This document shows, piece by piece, positions 31,917-40,884 of a DNA stretch of 62,119 nt (position 1 is the stretch's first letter; each line of letters starts with the position of its first letter). The stretch is taken from contig CADATP010000003.1 of NCBI GenBank assembly GCA_902790935.1, positions 1-62,119 of the forward strand, given 5' to 3'. This stretch comes from an uncultured Lachnospiraceae bacterium (lineage in GTDB: Bacteria > Bacillota > Clostridia > Lachnospirales > Lachnospiraceae). The translations under genes and the position numbers were made by a program. The notes below the pieces were generated by a model, which was given only the letters and a program-made list of their open reading frames with translations, searched no databases and was not told the DNA's origin.

Positions 31917-33599
31917 TTGAGTAAGAAGAAAAATAAAGATAAACCCGCTCTGACGGGCCTTAAGATCATTCCTTTGGGAGGCCTTGAACAGATCGGAATG
32001 AATATAACTGCCTTCGAGTACGAAGACAGTATTATTGTAGTGGATTGCGGCCTTTCTTTCCCGGCGGATGATATGCTGGGTGTAGACCTTGTAATCCCCG
32101 ATGTTACGTATTTAAAGGATAATATCGATAAAGTAAAAGGGTTTGTTATAACCCACGGTCATGAGGACCATATCGGGGCGCTGCCGTATGTGCTTAAGGA
32201 TATAAATGTTCCTGTATATGCAACGCGTCTTACTATGGGAATTATTGAGAATAAGCTGACAGAACATGAGCTTATGGATGTGACCCGCAGAAAAGTCGTT
32301 AAATTCGGTCAGTTTATAACCCTTGGCAAGTTCAGGGTAGAGTTTATCAAGACAAATCACAGTATAGTTGATGCTGCGGCACTGGCTATATATTCCCCTG
32401 CGGGAATAATTGTTCACACAGGTGATTTTAAAGTTGACTATACGCCTGTGTACGGAGATGCCATCGATCTGCAGAGATTTGCCGATCTCGGAAGAAAGGG
32501 AGTCCTTGCGATGATGTGCGACTCTACAAATGCCGAGAGACCGGGCTATACACCTTCCGAAAAAACTCTTGGAAGGATGTTTGATAACCTTTTTGAGGAA
32601 CATAAAAACACCAGGATATTTGTTGCGACCTTTGCTTCAAATGTGGACAGGGTTCAGCAGATCATCAACTCTGCTCATAAATTCGGCCGAAAGGTAAGTG
32701 TCGAGGGCAGGAGCATGGTAAGTATCATCGAGACTGCTCAAAAGCTTGAATGCATCAGCATCCCTGAAGATACGCTGGTTGACCTTGACCTTATCAAGAA
32801 CTATCCTCCCGAAAAGCAGGTTATAATCACAACCGGAAGCCAGGGAGAGAGTATGGCGGCTCTCAGCCGAATGGCAAACGGAACTCACAGAAAACTGACC
32901 ATTGGTGCCGGAGATACGGTAATCTTTTCATCCCACCCCATACCGGGTAATGAAAAGTCCGTTACAAAGATCATCAACGAGCTTCTTGCAAAGGGAGCCG
33001 ATGTAATATTCCAGGATGTCCATGTATCCGGACATGCCTGTCAGGAAGAGATAAAGCTTATCTATACACTTGTCCAGCCCAAGTTTGCAATACCCGCCCA
33101 CGGAGAGTTTAAGCATCTTAAGGCACAGGCGAAGATTGCCGAAGAGCTCGGAATGGACAAGGATCATATAAAGATCCTGTCCTCCGGCGATGTCCTTGAG
33201 TTTGGCGAGGATTATGCCGTAGTTACCGGAAAGGTTCCCACGGGTGATATTCTTGTAGACGGACTGGGAGTCGGAGATGTTGGTAATGTCGTTTTAAGAG
33301 ACAGACAGCATCTTGCCGAAGACGGCATAATGATAGTTGTTATGTGCCTTGATGAGATATCCGGCGAGCTGGTGGCAGGCCCTGATATAGTATCAAGAGG
33401 TTTCGTTTATATGAAGGAATCCGAAGATCTTATTGAGGAGGCAAGGCTCCTTGTTCAGGAAACCGTTGAGGGATATATAGCAAGACATATTACCGACTGG
33501 GGCAAGATCAAGTCCGGAACAAAGGACGCGCTCAGCGAGTTTGTCTGGAAGAAGACAAAGCGTCGTCCCATGATCCTTCCTGTGATTCAGGAGGTTTAA
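31917..33599 (+). CDS. Ribonuclease J
   Basis: RNase J is a 5-prime exonuclease and endonuclease in mRNA decay and rRNA maturation. The 560-residue product has the metallo-beta-lactamase motif HGHEDHIGALP, then HTGDFKVD, the beta-CASP part with IFVATFASNVDRVQQI and a C-terminal domain (FVWKKTKRRPMILPVIQEV). The start is a TTG at 31917, three bases after a strong AGGAGGAAA; there is no ATG that gives the conserved N-terminus. The next gene is ylbF-like, a family that also touches RNA decay. Confidence 0.93.
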   Translation: MSKKKNKDKPALTGLKIIPLGGLEQIGMNITAFEYEDSIIVVDCGLSFPADDMLGVDLVIPDVTYLKDNIDKVKGFVITHGHEDHIGALPYVLKDINVPVYATRLTMGIIENKLTEHELMDVTRRKVVKFGQFITLGKFRVEFIKTNHSIVDAAALAIYSPAGIIVHTGDFKVDYTPVYGDAIDLQRFADLGRKGVLAMMCDSTNAERPGYTPSEKTLGRMFDNLFEEHKNTRIFVATFASNVDRVQQIINSAHKFGRKVSVEGRSMVSIIETAQKLECISIPEDTLVDLDLIKNYPPEKQVIITTGSQGESMAALSRMANGTHRKLTIGAGDTVIFSSHPIPGNEKSVTKIINELLAKGADVIFQDVHVSGHACQEEIKLIYTLVQPKFAIPAHGEFKHLKAQAKIAEELGMDKDHIKILSSGDVLEFGEDYAVVTGKVPTGDILVDGLGVGDVGNVVLRDRQHLAEDGIMIVVMCLDEISGELVAGPDIVSRGFVYMKESEDLIEEARLLVQETVEGYIARHITDWGKIKSGTKDALSEFVWKKTKRRPMILPVIQEV

Positions 33600-33616
33600 A
33601 CTTAGAGGTGTCATTA

Positions 33617-33943
33617 ATGATGAATAAAGAAGTTAAAGACGCTGTAGACAATCTTATAAACACAATAAAGTCTGATGAGGTTTTCAAGGAGTACCATAAA
33701 CAACTTGACCTCTTAAGACAGGAACCTGAGCTGAAAAGGCAGGTTGATGATTTCAGAAAGAGAAATCACGAGATGCAGATGAGCGAGGATCTTGATTTTG
33801 CCAAGCTCTCTGCGTTTCAGGAGGAGTTTAAGACGCTGCGCGAAAATCCGCTTGTGGACAGCTTTCTTGCAGCTGAGCTTGATTTCTGCAGGATGATGCA
33901 GAACATCAATTTTTCTATCGTTGAATCGGTAGATTTTGAATAA
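33617..33943 (+). CDS. YlbF/YmcA family protein
   Basis: The helical 108-residue protein (ATG 33617 or 33620, RBS AGAGGTG) follows the YlbF/YmcA pattern: VKDAVDNLINTIKSDEVFKEYHKQL, then ELKRQVDDFRKRNHEMQ and NPLVDSFLAAELDFCRMMQNI. In Bacillus such proteins form the Y-complex that modulates RNase Y and development. Its place directly after RNase J fits a link to RNA turnover. Confidence 0.85.
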   Translation: MMNKEVKDAVDNLINTIKSDEVFKEYHKQLDLLRQEPELKRQVDDFRKRNHEMQMSEDLDFAKLSAFQEEFKTLRENPLVDSFLAAELDFCRMMQNINFSIVESVDFE

Positions 33944-33977
33944 TGGGAAAAGAAAGACTTTTTCCGAGGATCAGATT

Positions 33978-34538
33978 ATGAAAAAAAACAGTTCTAACAA
34001 TGAAATGATCGGCAGAGTTGCCGGCGTAGCAGGAAACGTATTTGATACTGTACTGCAGATTCTTCTTATCGTGGCGATAGTCCTCGTCATATCAAAGGGG
34101 GCCAAGACCGCGTACGATTACGGTTACAGGATTTATACCGAAAAGCCCATGGCTGCCAGTGTGGGAAAAGACGTTGAAGTAACAATACCTTTGGATTTCA
34201 ACGCTCTTGAGCTGGGTAAGCTCTTTGAGAGCAAGGGACTTGTGAGAGATTCCAAGCTTTTGGCGCTTCAGTATTACGCATCGGAGTATCGTGAGTACGT
34301 TAAGGGCGGAACCTATACCTTAAGCACTACCATGACAGCCGAGGAGATGTTCGGAGCGATTGCTCAGGTAAACATCGAAAAGGAGGAACTCCTTAAGGAG
34401 GCTGAAGAGCAAAAGAAGGCCGAGGAAGAGGCCGCCGCAAAGAAAGCTGAAGAAGCTGAGGAGGATGCGGAAGAAGGCGGAGTCCAGGAAATTGAAATGG
34501 GCGATGATTCAGACCTTACGGAGGATAATGTCAGATGA
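33978..34538 (+). CDS. Membrane protein with MltG-like N-terminal domain, no catalytic domain
   Basis: The start is ATG 33978 (RBS CGAGGA). The 186-residue product has a cytoplasmic stub, one membrane helix (VLQILLIVAIVLVISKGA, about 25-42) and an external domain with VTIPLDFNALELGKLFESKGLVRD and EYVKGGTYTLSTTMTAEEMF. That domain matches the LysM-like first part of endolytic transglycosylase MltG (YceG). The catalytic part (about 200 residues) is absent, and a tail of Lys/Glu/Ala-rich helix and acidic residues takes its place. It may bind glycan strands or regulate a separate MltG. It overlaps trmR by 4 bases (ATGA). Confidence 0.7.
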   Translation: MKKNSSNNEMIGRVAGVAGNVFDTVLQILLIVAIVLVISKGAKTAYDYGYRIYTEKPMAASVGKDVEVTIPLDFNALELGKLFESKGLVRDSKLLALQYYASEYREYVKGGTYTLSTTMTAEEMFGAIAQVNIEKEELLKEAEEQKKAEEEAAAKKAEEAEEDAEEGGVQEIEMGDDSDLTEDNVR

Positions 34539-35200
34539 CGGAAGAGGACAGATTATCCGTCTTTATGAACCTGATGGATCGTGGTAACGGTCCTTTTCTG
34601 GATCTTATAGAGCAGGAAGCACTTGAGGGCGGAGTGCCGATCATTCGGAGAAGTACCCAGAGTCTCTTGCGATTTTTGATAAAGCTTTCAAAGCCGAAAC
34701 GCATCCTTGAGATAGGGACAGCGGTCGGCTTTTCTGCTTTACTTATGAGTGAAGCGGGTTCCGAAGAGTTAAGGATAGATACGATAGAAAAGTACGAAAA
34801 AAGAATCCCTGTGGCAAAGGGTAATTTTGAGAGAGCTTTTAAAGAAAAGGCCTGCAATATGACCGACCTTTCAAGGATAAAGCTCTTCGAAGGGGATGCT
34901 TTTGATATATTGCCGACTCTCGAGGGAGAGTATGATATGATCTTTATGGATGCAGCCAAGGGACAGTATATCAACTGGCTTCCGGAGATTATGCGCCTCC
35001 TTGGGAAAGGCGGAATGCTTGTATCCGACAACTGCCTGAGAGAGGGAGATATCTGCGAATCGAGATTTGCGGTAACAAGAAGAAACCGTACGATCCATTC
35101 AAGGATGAGAGAGTATATCTACGAGCTTTGCCACCGGGATGACCTTGAAACCGTACTTTTAAATATCGGAGACGGAATGACTCTCAGCACAAAGCTTTAA
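34535..35200 (+). CDS. trmR: O-methyltransferase, probable tRNA 5-hydroxyuridine methyltransferase TrmR
   Basis: The 221-residue SAM-dependent O-methyltransferase (class of catechol O-methyltransferases) has LEIGTAVGFSALLM, LFEGDAFDILP, MIFMDAAKGQYI and LVSDNCLREGDI. The adjacent U32 protease-like gene matches the B. subtilis yrrM-yrrN-yrrO order. There TrmR methylates 5-hydroxyuridine at tRNA position 34 to give mo5U, and the U32 proteins make the hydroxyl. The specific substrate is inferred from this context. Confidence 0.8.
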   Translation: MTEEDRLSVFMNLMDRGNGPFLDLIEQEALEGGVPIIRRSTQSLLRFLIKLSKPKRILEIGTAVGFSALLMSEAGSEELRIDTIEKYEKRIPVAKGNFERAFKEKACNMTDLSRIKLFEGDAFDILPTLEGEYDMIFMDAAKGQYINWLPEIMRLLGKGGMLVSDNCLREGDICESRFAVTRRNRTIHSRMREYIYELCHRDDLETVLLNIGDGMTLSTKL

Positions 35201-35236
35201 AAAGCTTAAAAGATTTGATCAAAACCGGAGATTTAG

Positions 35237-36580
35237 ATGAAAGAAAAGAAAAAACCGGAACTGCTTTGTCCTGCAAGCAGTCTTGAAGTGTTAAAGTGCG
35301 CGGTAGACTACGGCGCAGATGCGGTATACATTGGCGGAGAAGCCTTTGGACTGAGAGCCAAGGCAAAGAACTTTTCCCATGAAGATATGGAAAAAGGAAT
35401 TGCCTACGCCCATTCCAAAGGTGTAAGAGTGCATGTTACCGCCAACATTCTTGCTCACAACTACGATCTTGAAGGGGCGAGAAAATATTTTGAAGAATTA
35501 AAGGAACTTGGCCCCGATGCGCTTATAGTTGCAGATCCCGGGATGTACAGCATCTGCAGAGAGGTCTGGCCGGAGGCGGAAATACATATTTCGACTCAGG
35601 CGAACAATACAAATTATGAGACATATAAGTTTTGGTGGAGACAGGGGGCAAAGCGAGTAGTCAGCGCAAGAGAACTCTCACTGCTTGAGATTGCACAGAT
35701 CAGAAAGAACATTCCGGAAGAGATGGAAATAGAGAGCTTCGTCCATGGAGCTATGTGCATTTCCTACTCCGGAAGATGCCTACTTTCCAATTTCTTTACC
35801 GGAAGGGATGCCAATCACGGAGCTTGTACGCACCCCTGCAGGTGGAAATACGGAGTATATGAAAAGGAAGATGGTGAGCCTATATACGCAGTCAGCGAGG
35901 AAAGCCGGCCCGGAGAGTATTTACCTGTATATGAAAATGAAAGAGGTACGTATATCTTTAACTCCCGGGATCTTTGCATGATCGACCATATCCCGGAACT
36001 CGTGGAGGCAGGGATCGATTCCTGGAAGATAGAGGGACGTATGAAAACGGCGCTCTATGTTGCCACAGTTGCGAGAACCTACCGCAAAGCAATAGATGAC
36101 TACTTTGAAGATCCGGAAAAGTACAAGGCAAATATGCCCTGGTATAAGGAACAGATCGCCAAGTGCACATACAGGAAGTTCTGTACCGGATTCTTTTTCG
36201 GAAAGCCGGATGAAGACAGCCAGATATACGACAACAATACCTACTCAAGTGACGCTGTTTTCCTTGCAATCCCGGAGAAAAAGATAACGGAAACGGACGC
36301 AAATGGCGTAGAAAGAACTCTTTTCGGATTTACTCAAAAGAATAAATTCTCCGTAGGTGACGAGATAGAGATCATGAAGCCGGACGGAAGAGATATAAGG
36401 ACAAAGGTTCTTGAAATGTACCATGTCTGTGACGGCAGCAATTTCGAAAAAGAGGAAAAGGAACGCTTTGCCATAGATGGTAAAGAATGCATCAAAGTTT
36501 CCGCCTGTCCTCACGCTGAGGAGAAGGTCTGGGCAGTATTTTCCAAAGAACCTGATGTGGGAGATATCCTGAGACAGTGA
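35237..36580 (+). CDS. trhP: U32 family protein, probable tRNA U34 hydroxylation enzyme TrhP
   Basis: The 447-residue product has the U32 family signature around FVHGAMCISYSGRCLLSNFF and GACTHPCRWKY, whose four cysteines probably hold an Fe-S cluster, and an N-terminal barrel with PELLCPASSLEVLKCAVDYGADAVYIGG. Although classed as peptidases, TrhP/YrrO proteins are needed for 5-hydroxyuridine in tRNA. It directly follows trmR, which would methylate that product. Only one U32 gene is seen, where Bacillus has two (yrrN, yrrO). Confidence 0.85.
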   Translation: MKEKKKPELLCPASSLEVLKCAVDYGADAVYIGGEAFGLRAKAKNFSHEDMEKGIAYAHSKGVRVHVTANILAHNYDLEGARKYFEELKELGPDALIVADPGMYSICREVWPEAEIHISTQANNTNYETYKFWWRQGAKRVVSARELSLLEIAQIRKNIPEEMEIESFVHGAMCISYSGRCLLSNFFTGRDANHGACTHPCRWKYGVYEKEDGEPIYAVSEESRPGEYLPVYENERGTYIFNSRDLCMIDHIPELVEAGIDSWKIEGRMKTALYVATVARTYRKAIDDYFEDPEKYKANMPWYKEQIAKCTYRKFCTGFFFGKPDEDSQIYDNNTYSSDAVFLAIPEKKITETDANGVERTLFGFTQKNKFSVGDEIEIMKPDGRDIRTKVLEMYHVCDGSNFEKEEKERFAIDGKECIKVSACPHAEEKVWAVFSKEPDVGDILRQ

Positions 36581-36599
36581 TAAAAGAGATTACTTTTAC

Positions 36600-36628
36600 T
36601 TGTATCTGACTTTTTTTTGAGATATTAT
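36600..36628 (+). promoter_or_regulatory. Promoter of glnN
   Basis: TTGTAT (36600-36605) and TATTAT (36623-36628) are 17 bases apart. Transcription would begin near 36635; a small GGG/CCC hairpin (GGGTTTATGCCC) lies in the leader before the ATG at 36674. Confidence 0.6.
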
Positions 36629-36673
36629 TGAAAAAGGGTTTATGCCCAAATGCAACTGAAAGGTATTTAAAAC

Positions 36674-38785
36674 ATGAGCGAAGCACTTAACGTTGAAGAG
36701 TTGTTCGGAAGCAAAGTCTTTAATCTCGGAAAGATGAGAGAGAGGCTTCCCAAAGGCGTATTTAAAGAAGTTAAAAATGTTATGGACCGGGGAGGCGAGC
36801 TTTCAAAAGAGTCCGCGGATGTGGTAGCTAAGGCTATGAAGGACTGGGCCGTTGAAAACGGCGCAACCCATTACACCCACTGGTTCCAGCCTCTCAACGG
36901 AATTACTGCCGAAAAGCATGATGCATTCGTTACCCATCCCGATGAAGAGGGAAGAACCCTTATGGAGTTTTCCGGTAAGGAACTTATAAAGGGAGAGACT
37001 GACGCCTCTTCTTTCCCATCGGGCGGACTCAGAGCAACCTTCGAGGCCAGAGGATATACAGTTTGGGATATAACTTCACCCGCTTTCTTAAAAGAGGATG
37101 CTACGGGTGTAATTCTTTGTATTCCCACGGCTCTTTGCTCTTATACGGGAGAAGCTCTTGATAAAAAGACGCCGCTCCTCAGATCGATGGAGGCTATCAG
37201 CACACAGGCCCTGCGTATCGTCAGACTTTTTGGAAATACTGAGGCTACTAAGGTAACTCCTTCTGTTGGAGCTGAGCAGGAGTACTTCCTTGTTGACCAT
37301 GAAAAATACTTAAAGAGACCCGATCTCATCTTCTCCGGAAGAACTCTTTTCGGAGCTCCCGCGCCCAAGGGACAGGAGCTTGAGGACCATTACTTCGGAG
37401 CAATCAGAGAAAGAATCGGTTCTTATATGAAGGACCTTAACATCGAGCTCTGGAAGCTCGGCGTTACTGCCAAGACACAGCATAACGAAGTGGCCCCCGC
37501 CCAGCATGAGCTTGCGCCTATTTACGAGACGGCAAATATTGCCGTAGACCACAACCAGCTTGTTATGGAGACTATGAAAAAGGTGGCTTGTCGTCACGGA
37601 CTCAACTGCCTGCTTCATGAGAAGCCTTTTGCGGGTGTAAACGGATCCGGTAAGCATGACAACTGGTCCCTTACTACGGATAACGGAGTGAATTTACTTG
37701 ATCCCGGTAAGACTCCCAATGAAAATATTCAGTTTTTGCTTGTTCTTGCCTGCATTTTAAAGGCTGTTGATATTCATGCGGATCTTTTAAGACAGAGTGC
37801 AGCTGATGTAGGAAATGATTTAAGACTTGGAGCTGACGAGGCACCGCCTGCCATCATCTCCGTTTTCCTCGGAGAACAGCTTGACGACGTTGTAAGACAG
37901 CTTATTGAGACCGGAAGCGCTGACCACTCTATCCAGGGTGAAAAGCTTATAACCGGTGTATCCACTCTTACAGATATTGAAAAGGACGCAACGGACAGAA
38001 ACCGTACATCGCCTTTTGCCTTTACGGGCAATAAATTTGAGTTCCGTATGGTAGGCTCCAGCGATTCAATTGCCAGCCCCAATACCACTCTTAACGCTAT
38101 TGTGGCGGAGGCTTTCTGCGAGGCAGCGGACAGACTTGAAAAGGCTGCAGATTTCGATATCGAGGTACATGACCTTATCAAGGAATATCTTACCGAGCAC
38201 CAGAGAATCATATTTAACGGTGACGGATATGCGAAGGCATGGGTAGAGGAGGCTGAAAGAAGAGGACTTCCCAATATCACATGCACCATAGACGCTGCGG
38301 CATCTCTTACTACGGATAAGGCAGTTAAGCTTTTCGAAAAGTTTGGAATATACAGTAAGACCGAGCTTGAATCCCGTAAGGAAATCACATACGAGACATA
38401 CTCAAAGACCACCAATATTGAGGCTCTTACTATGATCGATATGGCGAAGAAGCTCTATATCCCCGCTGTTATCGAGTATACAAAGACTCTTGCGGATACT
38501 GTTAAGGTTGTTAAGGAAGTGGGCGAAGTCGCCACTGTTCAGGCGCAGGTGCTTAAGGATGTGACAGCACAGCTCGGTAAGGCAAGCAAAGCTCTTTCGG
38601 AGCTTGAAGCAGCCACTGCAAAGGCCGCTTCGATAAAGAACGCCAAGGATCAGGCGTATGCCTTTAAGGATGAAGTAAAGGTATCTATGGATGAACTCAG
38701 AAAAGCTGTCGATACTCTTGAAACCCTCGTAGACAAAAAGGTTTGGCCGGTTCCTTCATACGCGGACCTTATCTTTGAGGTTTAA
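36674..38785 (+). CDS. glnN: Glutamine synthetase type III
   Basis: GlnN joins ammonia to glutamate using ATP. The 703-residue length and the motif set are those of the large type III enzyme: WFQPLNGITAEKHDAF, SFPSGGLRATFEARGY, GAEQEYFLVDHEKY, NEVAPAQHELAPIYE, HEKPFAGVNGSGKHDNWS and EFRMVGSS. Type III enzymes are common in Bacteroidetes and in rumen/gut clostridia. The gene has its own promoter and terminator; I see no glutamine riboswitch in the short leader. Confidence 0.95.
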   Translation: MSEALNVEELFGSKVFNLGKMRERLPKGVFKEVKNVMDRGGELSKESADVVAKAMKDWAVENGATHYTHWFQPLNGITAEKHDAFVTHPDEEGRTLMEFSGKELIKGETDASSFPSGGLRATFEARGYTVWDITSPAFLKEDATGVILCIPTALCSYTGEALDKKTPLLRSMEAISTQALRIVRLFGNTEATKVTPSVGAEQEYFLVDHEKYLKRPDLIFSGRTLFGAPAPKGQELEDHYFGAIRERIGSYMKDLNIELWKLGVTAKTQHNEVAPAQHELAPIYETANIAVDHNQLVMETMKKVACRHGLNCLLHEKPFAGVNGSGKHDNWSLTTDNGVNLLDPGKTPNENIQFLLVLACILKAVDIHADLLRQSAADVGNDLRLGADEAPPAIISVFLGEQLDDVVRQLIETGSADHSIQGEKLITGVSTLTDIEKDATDRNRTSPFAFTGNKFEFRMVGSSDSIASPNTTLNAIVAEAFCEAADRLEKAADFDIEVHDLIKEYLTEHQRIIFNGDGYAKAWVEEAERRGLPNITCTIDAAASLTTDKAVKLFEKFGIYSKTELESRKEITYETYSKTTNIEALTMIDMAKKLYIPAVIEYTKTLADTVKVVKEVGEVATVQAQVLKDVTAQLGKASKALSELEAATAKAASIKNAKDQAYAFKDEVKVSMDELRKAVDTLETLVDKKVWPVPSYADLIFEV

Positions 38786-38810
38786 TCTGTATTCATAAAC
38801 ATACTTTTAA

Positions 38811-38859
38811 GGCCCGGTGCTTCTTTAAAGCAGAAGTGCCGGGCCCTCTGTTATCAGAG
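38811..38859 (+). terminator. Two stacked hairpins after glnN
   Basis: GGCCCGGTGCTTCT (38811-38824) pairs with AGAAGTGCCGGGCC (38832-38845) over 14 bp with two wobbles. CTCTG-TTAT-CAGAG (38846-38859) follows immediately. There is no T-run, so it may stabilise the glnN mRNA end or terminate inefficiently. Confidence 0.6.
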
Positions 38860-38910
38860 TCTGAAAAGACCGTTTTTATATTTCTGACGAAAAAGAGGAT
38901 TTAGACTGAT

Positions 38911-39837
38911 ATGTTACTTTTAAAGCAAATGGCTATTTTGTTTATCATTATGATGATCGGATATATATGCCGTAAGATAAAGATGATCACGGACGAAGGC
39001 TCAAAAGTACTTTCCGCCATCGTGGTTAATGTAGCCAACCCCTGCCTTATCCTTTCGGCGGGGATCAATAAAGAAAGTACTGTAAAAGGAATGATGCTGG
39101 TAAAAACGGCGCTTCTTGCTGCCCTAGTCTTTGCCTTTTTGATAATCATAGCCTTGTTTCTTCCGAGGCTTATAAAAGCAAGACCGGAGAACAGAAGCGT
39201 ATACAGGGTTATGACTATCTTTTCGAATATCGGATTTATGGGATTCCCTGTGATATCGGCTGTTTACGGAAGCGATGCACTGCTGTACGCATCAATCTTT
39301 TTAATACCGTACAATATCCTTATATACACATACGGTATCGCTGCGCTCTGCGACGGAGGTGAAAAGGACAAAACAAATCCTTTAAAGAAAATCTTTAATG
39401 TCGGTGTTATAGCCTGCGTCCTTACGATAGTTTTATACCTTACAGGGATAAAGGTGCCGATGGTTATCGAAAACGTAACTTCCTCCCTTAGCGAGCTGAC
39501 GGCGCCTCTTTCGATGATAGTGATCGGGGCGGCTCTTGGAAAGATAAGCTTAAAGTCGCTTTTTACGGATTTCAGACTGATACTGTTCTCTGCCATAAAG
39601 CTTATCGTTATCCCGATAGCAGGAATGTTTATAGTCAGTTTCCTTAATCTTCCGCCGGAACTTAATGGCGTTATGCTTATAATGCTGGCGACACCGGTGG
39701 GAAGTATGACGGCTATGCTGGCCCAGCAGTACGGCGGAAATACGGACCTGGCCTCGAGAGGCGTGGCTCTTACGACCCTTTTCTCCGTGGGCACAATTCC
39801 TTTAGTTTCCTGGATCGTCACATTTTTTGTCAAATAG
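38911..39837 (+). CDS. AEC (auxin efflux carrier-type) family transporter
   Basis: The 308-residue integral membrane protein has about ten hydrophobic helices and the AEC family pattern: GYICRKIKMITDEGSKVLSAIVVNVANPCLILS near the N-terminus and GVMLIMLATPVGSMTAMLAQQYGGNTDLASRGVALTTL near the end. Family members export or import organic acids such as malate; the substrate cannot be told. There is no regulator gene adjacent. Confidence 0.88.
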   Translation: MLLLKQMAILFIIMMIGYICRKIKMITDEGSKVLSAIVVNVANPCLILSAGINKESTVKGMMLVKTALLAALVFAFLIIIALFLPRLIKARPENRSVYRVMTIFSNIGFMGFPVISAVYGSDALLYASIFLIPYNILIYTYGIAALCDGGEKDKTNPLKKIFNVGVIACVLTIVLYLTGIKVPMVIENVTSSLSELTAPLSMIVIGAALGKISLKSLFTDFRLILFSAIKLIVIPIAGMFIVSFLNLPPELNGVMLIMLATPVGSMTAMLAQQYGGNTDLASRGVALTTLFSVGTIPLVSWIVTFFVK

Positions 39838-39859
39838 CCAAAAAAATTTAAAAAAAGAC

Positions 39860-39888
39860 TTGCATTTGGCGTCATGTTCGTGTATACT
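39860..39888 (+). promoter_or_regulatory. Promoter of tRNA-Gln
   Basis: TTGCAT (39860-39865) and TATACT (39883-39888) are 17 bases apart, about 30 bases before the tRNA. Confidence 0.75.
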
Positions 39889-39920
39889 TCATTAAGTCGC
39901 GCGGATAAATGACGCGGTAA

Positions 39921-39992
39921 AGGGCTATAGCCAAATGGTAAGGCAGCGGATTCTGATTCCGTCATTTGGAGGTTCGAGTCCTCCTAGCCCTG
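39921..39992 (+). tRNA. tRNA-Gln (anticodon CUG)
   Basis: AGGGCTA (39921-39927) pairs with TAGCCCT (39985-39991), with discriminator G at 39992. The D arm contains AGCCAAATGGTAAGGC. The anticodon loop TTCTGAT, closed by GCGGA/TCCGT, gives anticodon CTG for glutamine. The T arm has GGAGG-TTCGAGT-CCTCC. CCA is not encoded. It is a single-gene transcript with its own promoter and terminator. Confidence 0.95.
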
Positions 39993-39998
39993 CTTGAA

Positions 39999-40028
39999 AA
40001 CCTGTGAGAGTGGCTCACAGGTTTTTTT
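39999..40028 (+). terminator. Rho-independent terminator after tRNA-Gln
   Basis: AACCTGTGAG (39999-40008) pairs perfectly with CTCACAGGTT (40014-40023) and the T-run continues to 40028. Confidence 0.92.
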
Positions 40029-40098
40029 CATATTTTGTACAAGATGCAACAGAGGTTTATCTTTTTAAAGTTATACAACTTATGAAGAGGGATTAAAA

Positions 40099-40800
40099 AT
40101 GTATTCATTTGATTCAAGGGTAGGATTCAGTAAGGTGGACTTTCAAAAAAAGATCACCATCAACTCTATCGTCGATTATTTTCAGGATGCCTCGACTTTT
40201 CACTCCGAGGATCTTGGCGTTGGGTATGATTATCTTATTCCGAGGAATCTCGGATGGGTTATAAATACCTGGCAGATAGACATAACGAGATACCCCATGT
40301 ATCTTGAAAAGGTACGGATCTGTACCGTTCCCTACAAATTCAGGGGATTTCTCGGATACAGAAACTTTTGGATCGAGGACGAAAAGGGCGAGATTCTTGT
40401 TAAGGCAAACTCTATGTGGAGCCTTATCGATATAAAGAATATGAAGCCCGCTAAGGTTCCCGACGATCTCCCGGGTGTATACGGAAGCGCCGAACCGATG
40501 GATATGGATTACGAAAACGGAAAGATCCGTATTCCACAGTCCGCAGAAAAGAGAAATGAGATCGTAGTTGAGCCTCATTTCCTTGACCCCAATAAGCATA
40601 TGAACAACGGACAGTACGTTAATATCGCTTCTTCATATCTTCCGGAGGGATTTGAGATAAAAAGACTTAGGGCTGAGTACAGGAGCCAGGCTTTTCTCGG
40701 AGACAAGATAAATCCTGTTTTCGGCTTTGAGGACGGAAAGTACGTGGCATCTCTTAACAACGAAGAAGGAAAGCCCTATTCGGTAATTGAATTCTCGTAG
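40099..40800 (+). CDS. Acyl-ACP thioesterase
   Basis: The 233-residue double-hotdog protein resembles bacterial FatA/FatB-like thioesterases: GFSKVDFQKKITINSIVDYFQDASTFHSEDLG, then LGWVINTWQIDITRYP, and the second hotdog with HFLDPNKHMNNGQYVNIA. The D-x-N-x-H-x-x-N pattern (DPNKHMNN) fits the catalytic region. It should release free fatty acids from ACP. It is not adjacent to the acyl-chain block at 13.4-22.0 kb, but could unload that ACP or the housekeeping one. Confidence 0.9.
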   Translation: MYSFDSRVGFSKVDFQKKITINSIVDYFQDASTFHSEDLGVGYDYLIPRNLGWVINTWQIDITRYPMYLEKVRICTVPYKFRGFLGYRNFWIEDEKGEILVKANSMWSLIDIKNMKPAKVPDDLPGVYGSAEPMDMDYENGKIRIPQSAEKRNEIVVEPHFLDPNKHMNNGQYVNIASSYLPEGFEIKRLRAEYRSQAFLGDKINPVFGFEDGKYVASLNNEEGKPYSVIEFS

Positions 40801-40884
40801 TTTTTTGGATTTTTATAGATTTTGGCTAATTAAAAGAAAGAGGTCCGGCTGCAAAAACGCCGGCACCAAAGAGGACGGAATAAC

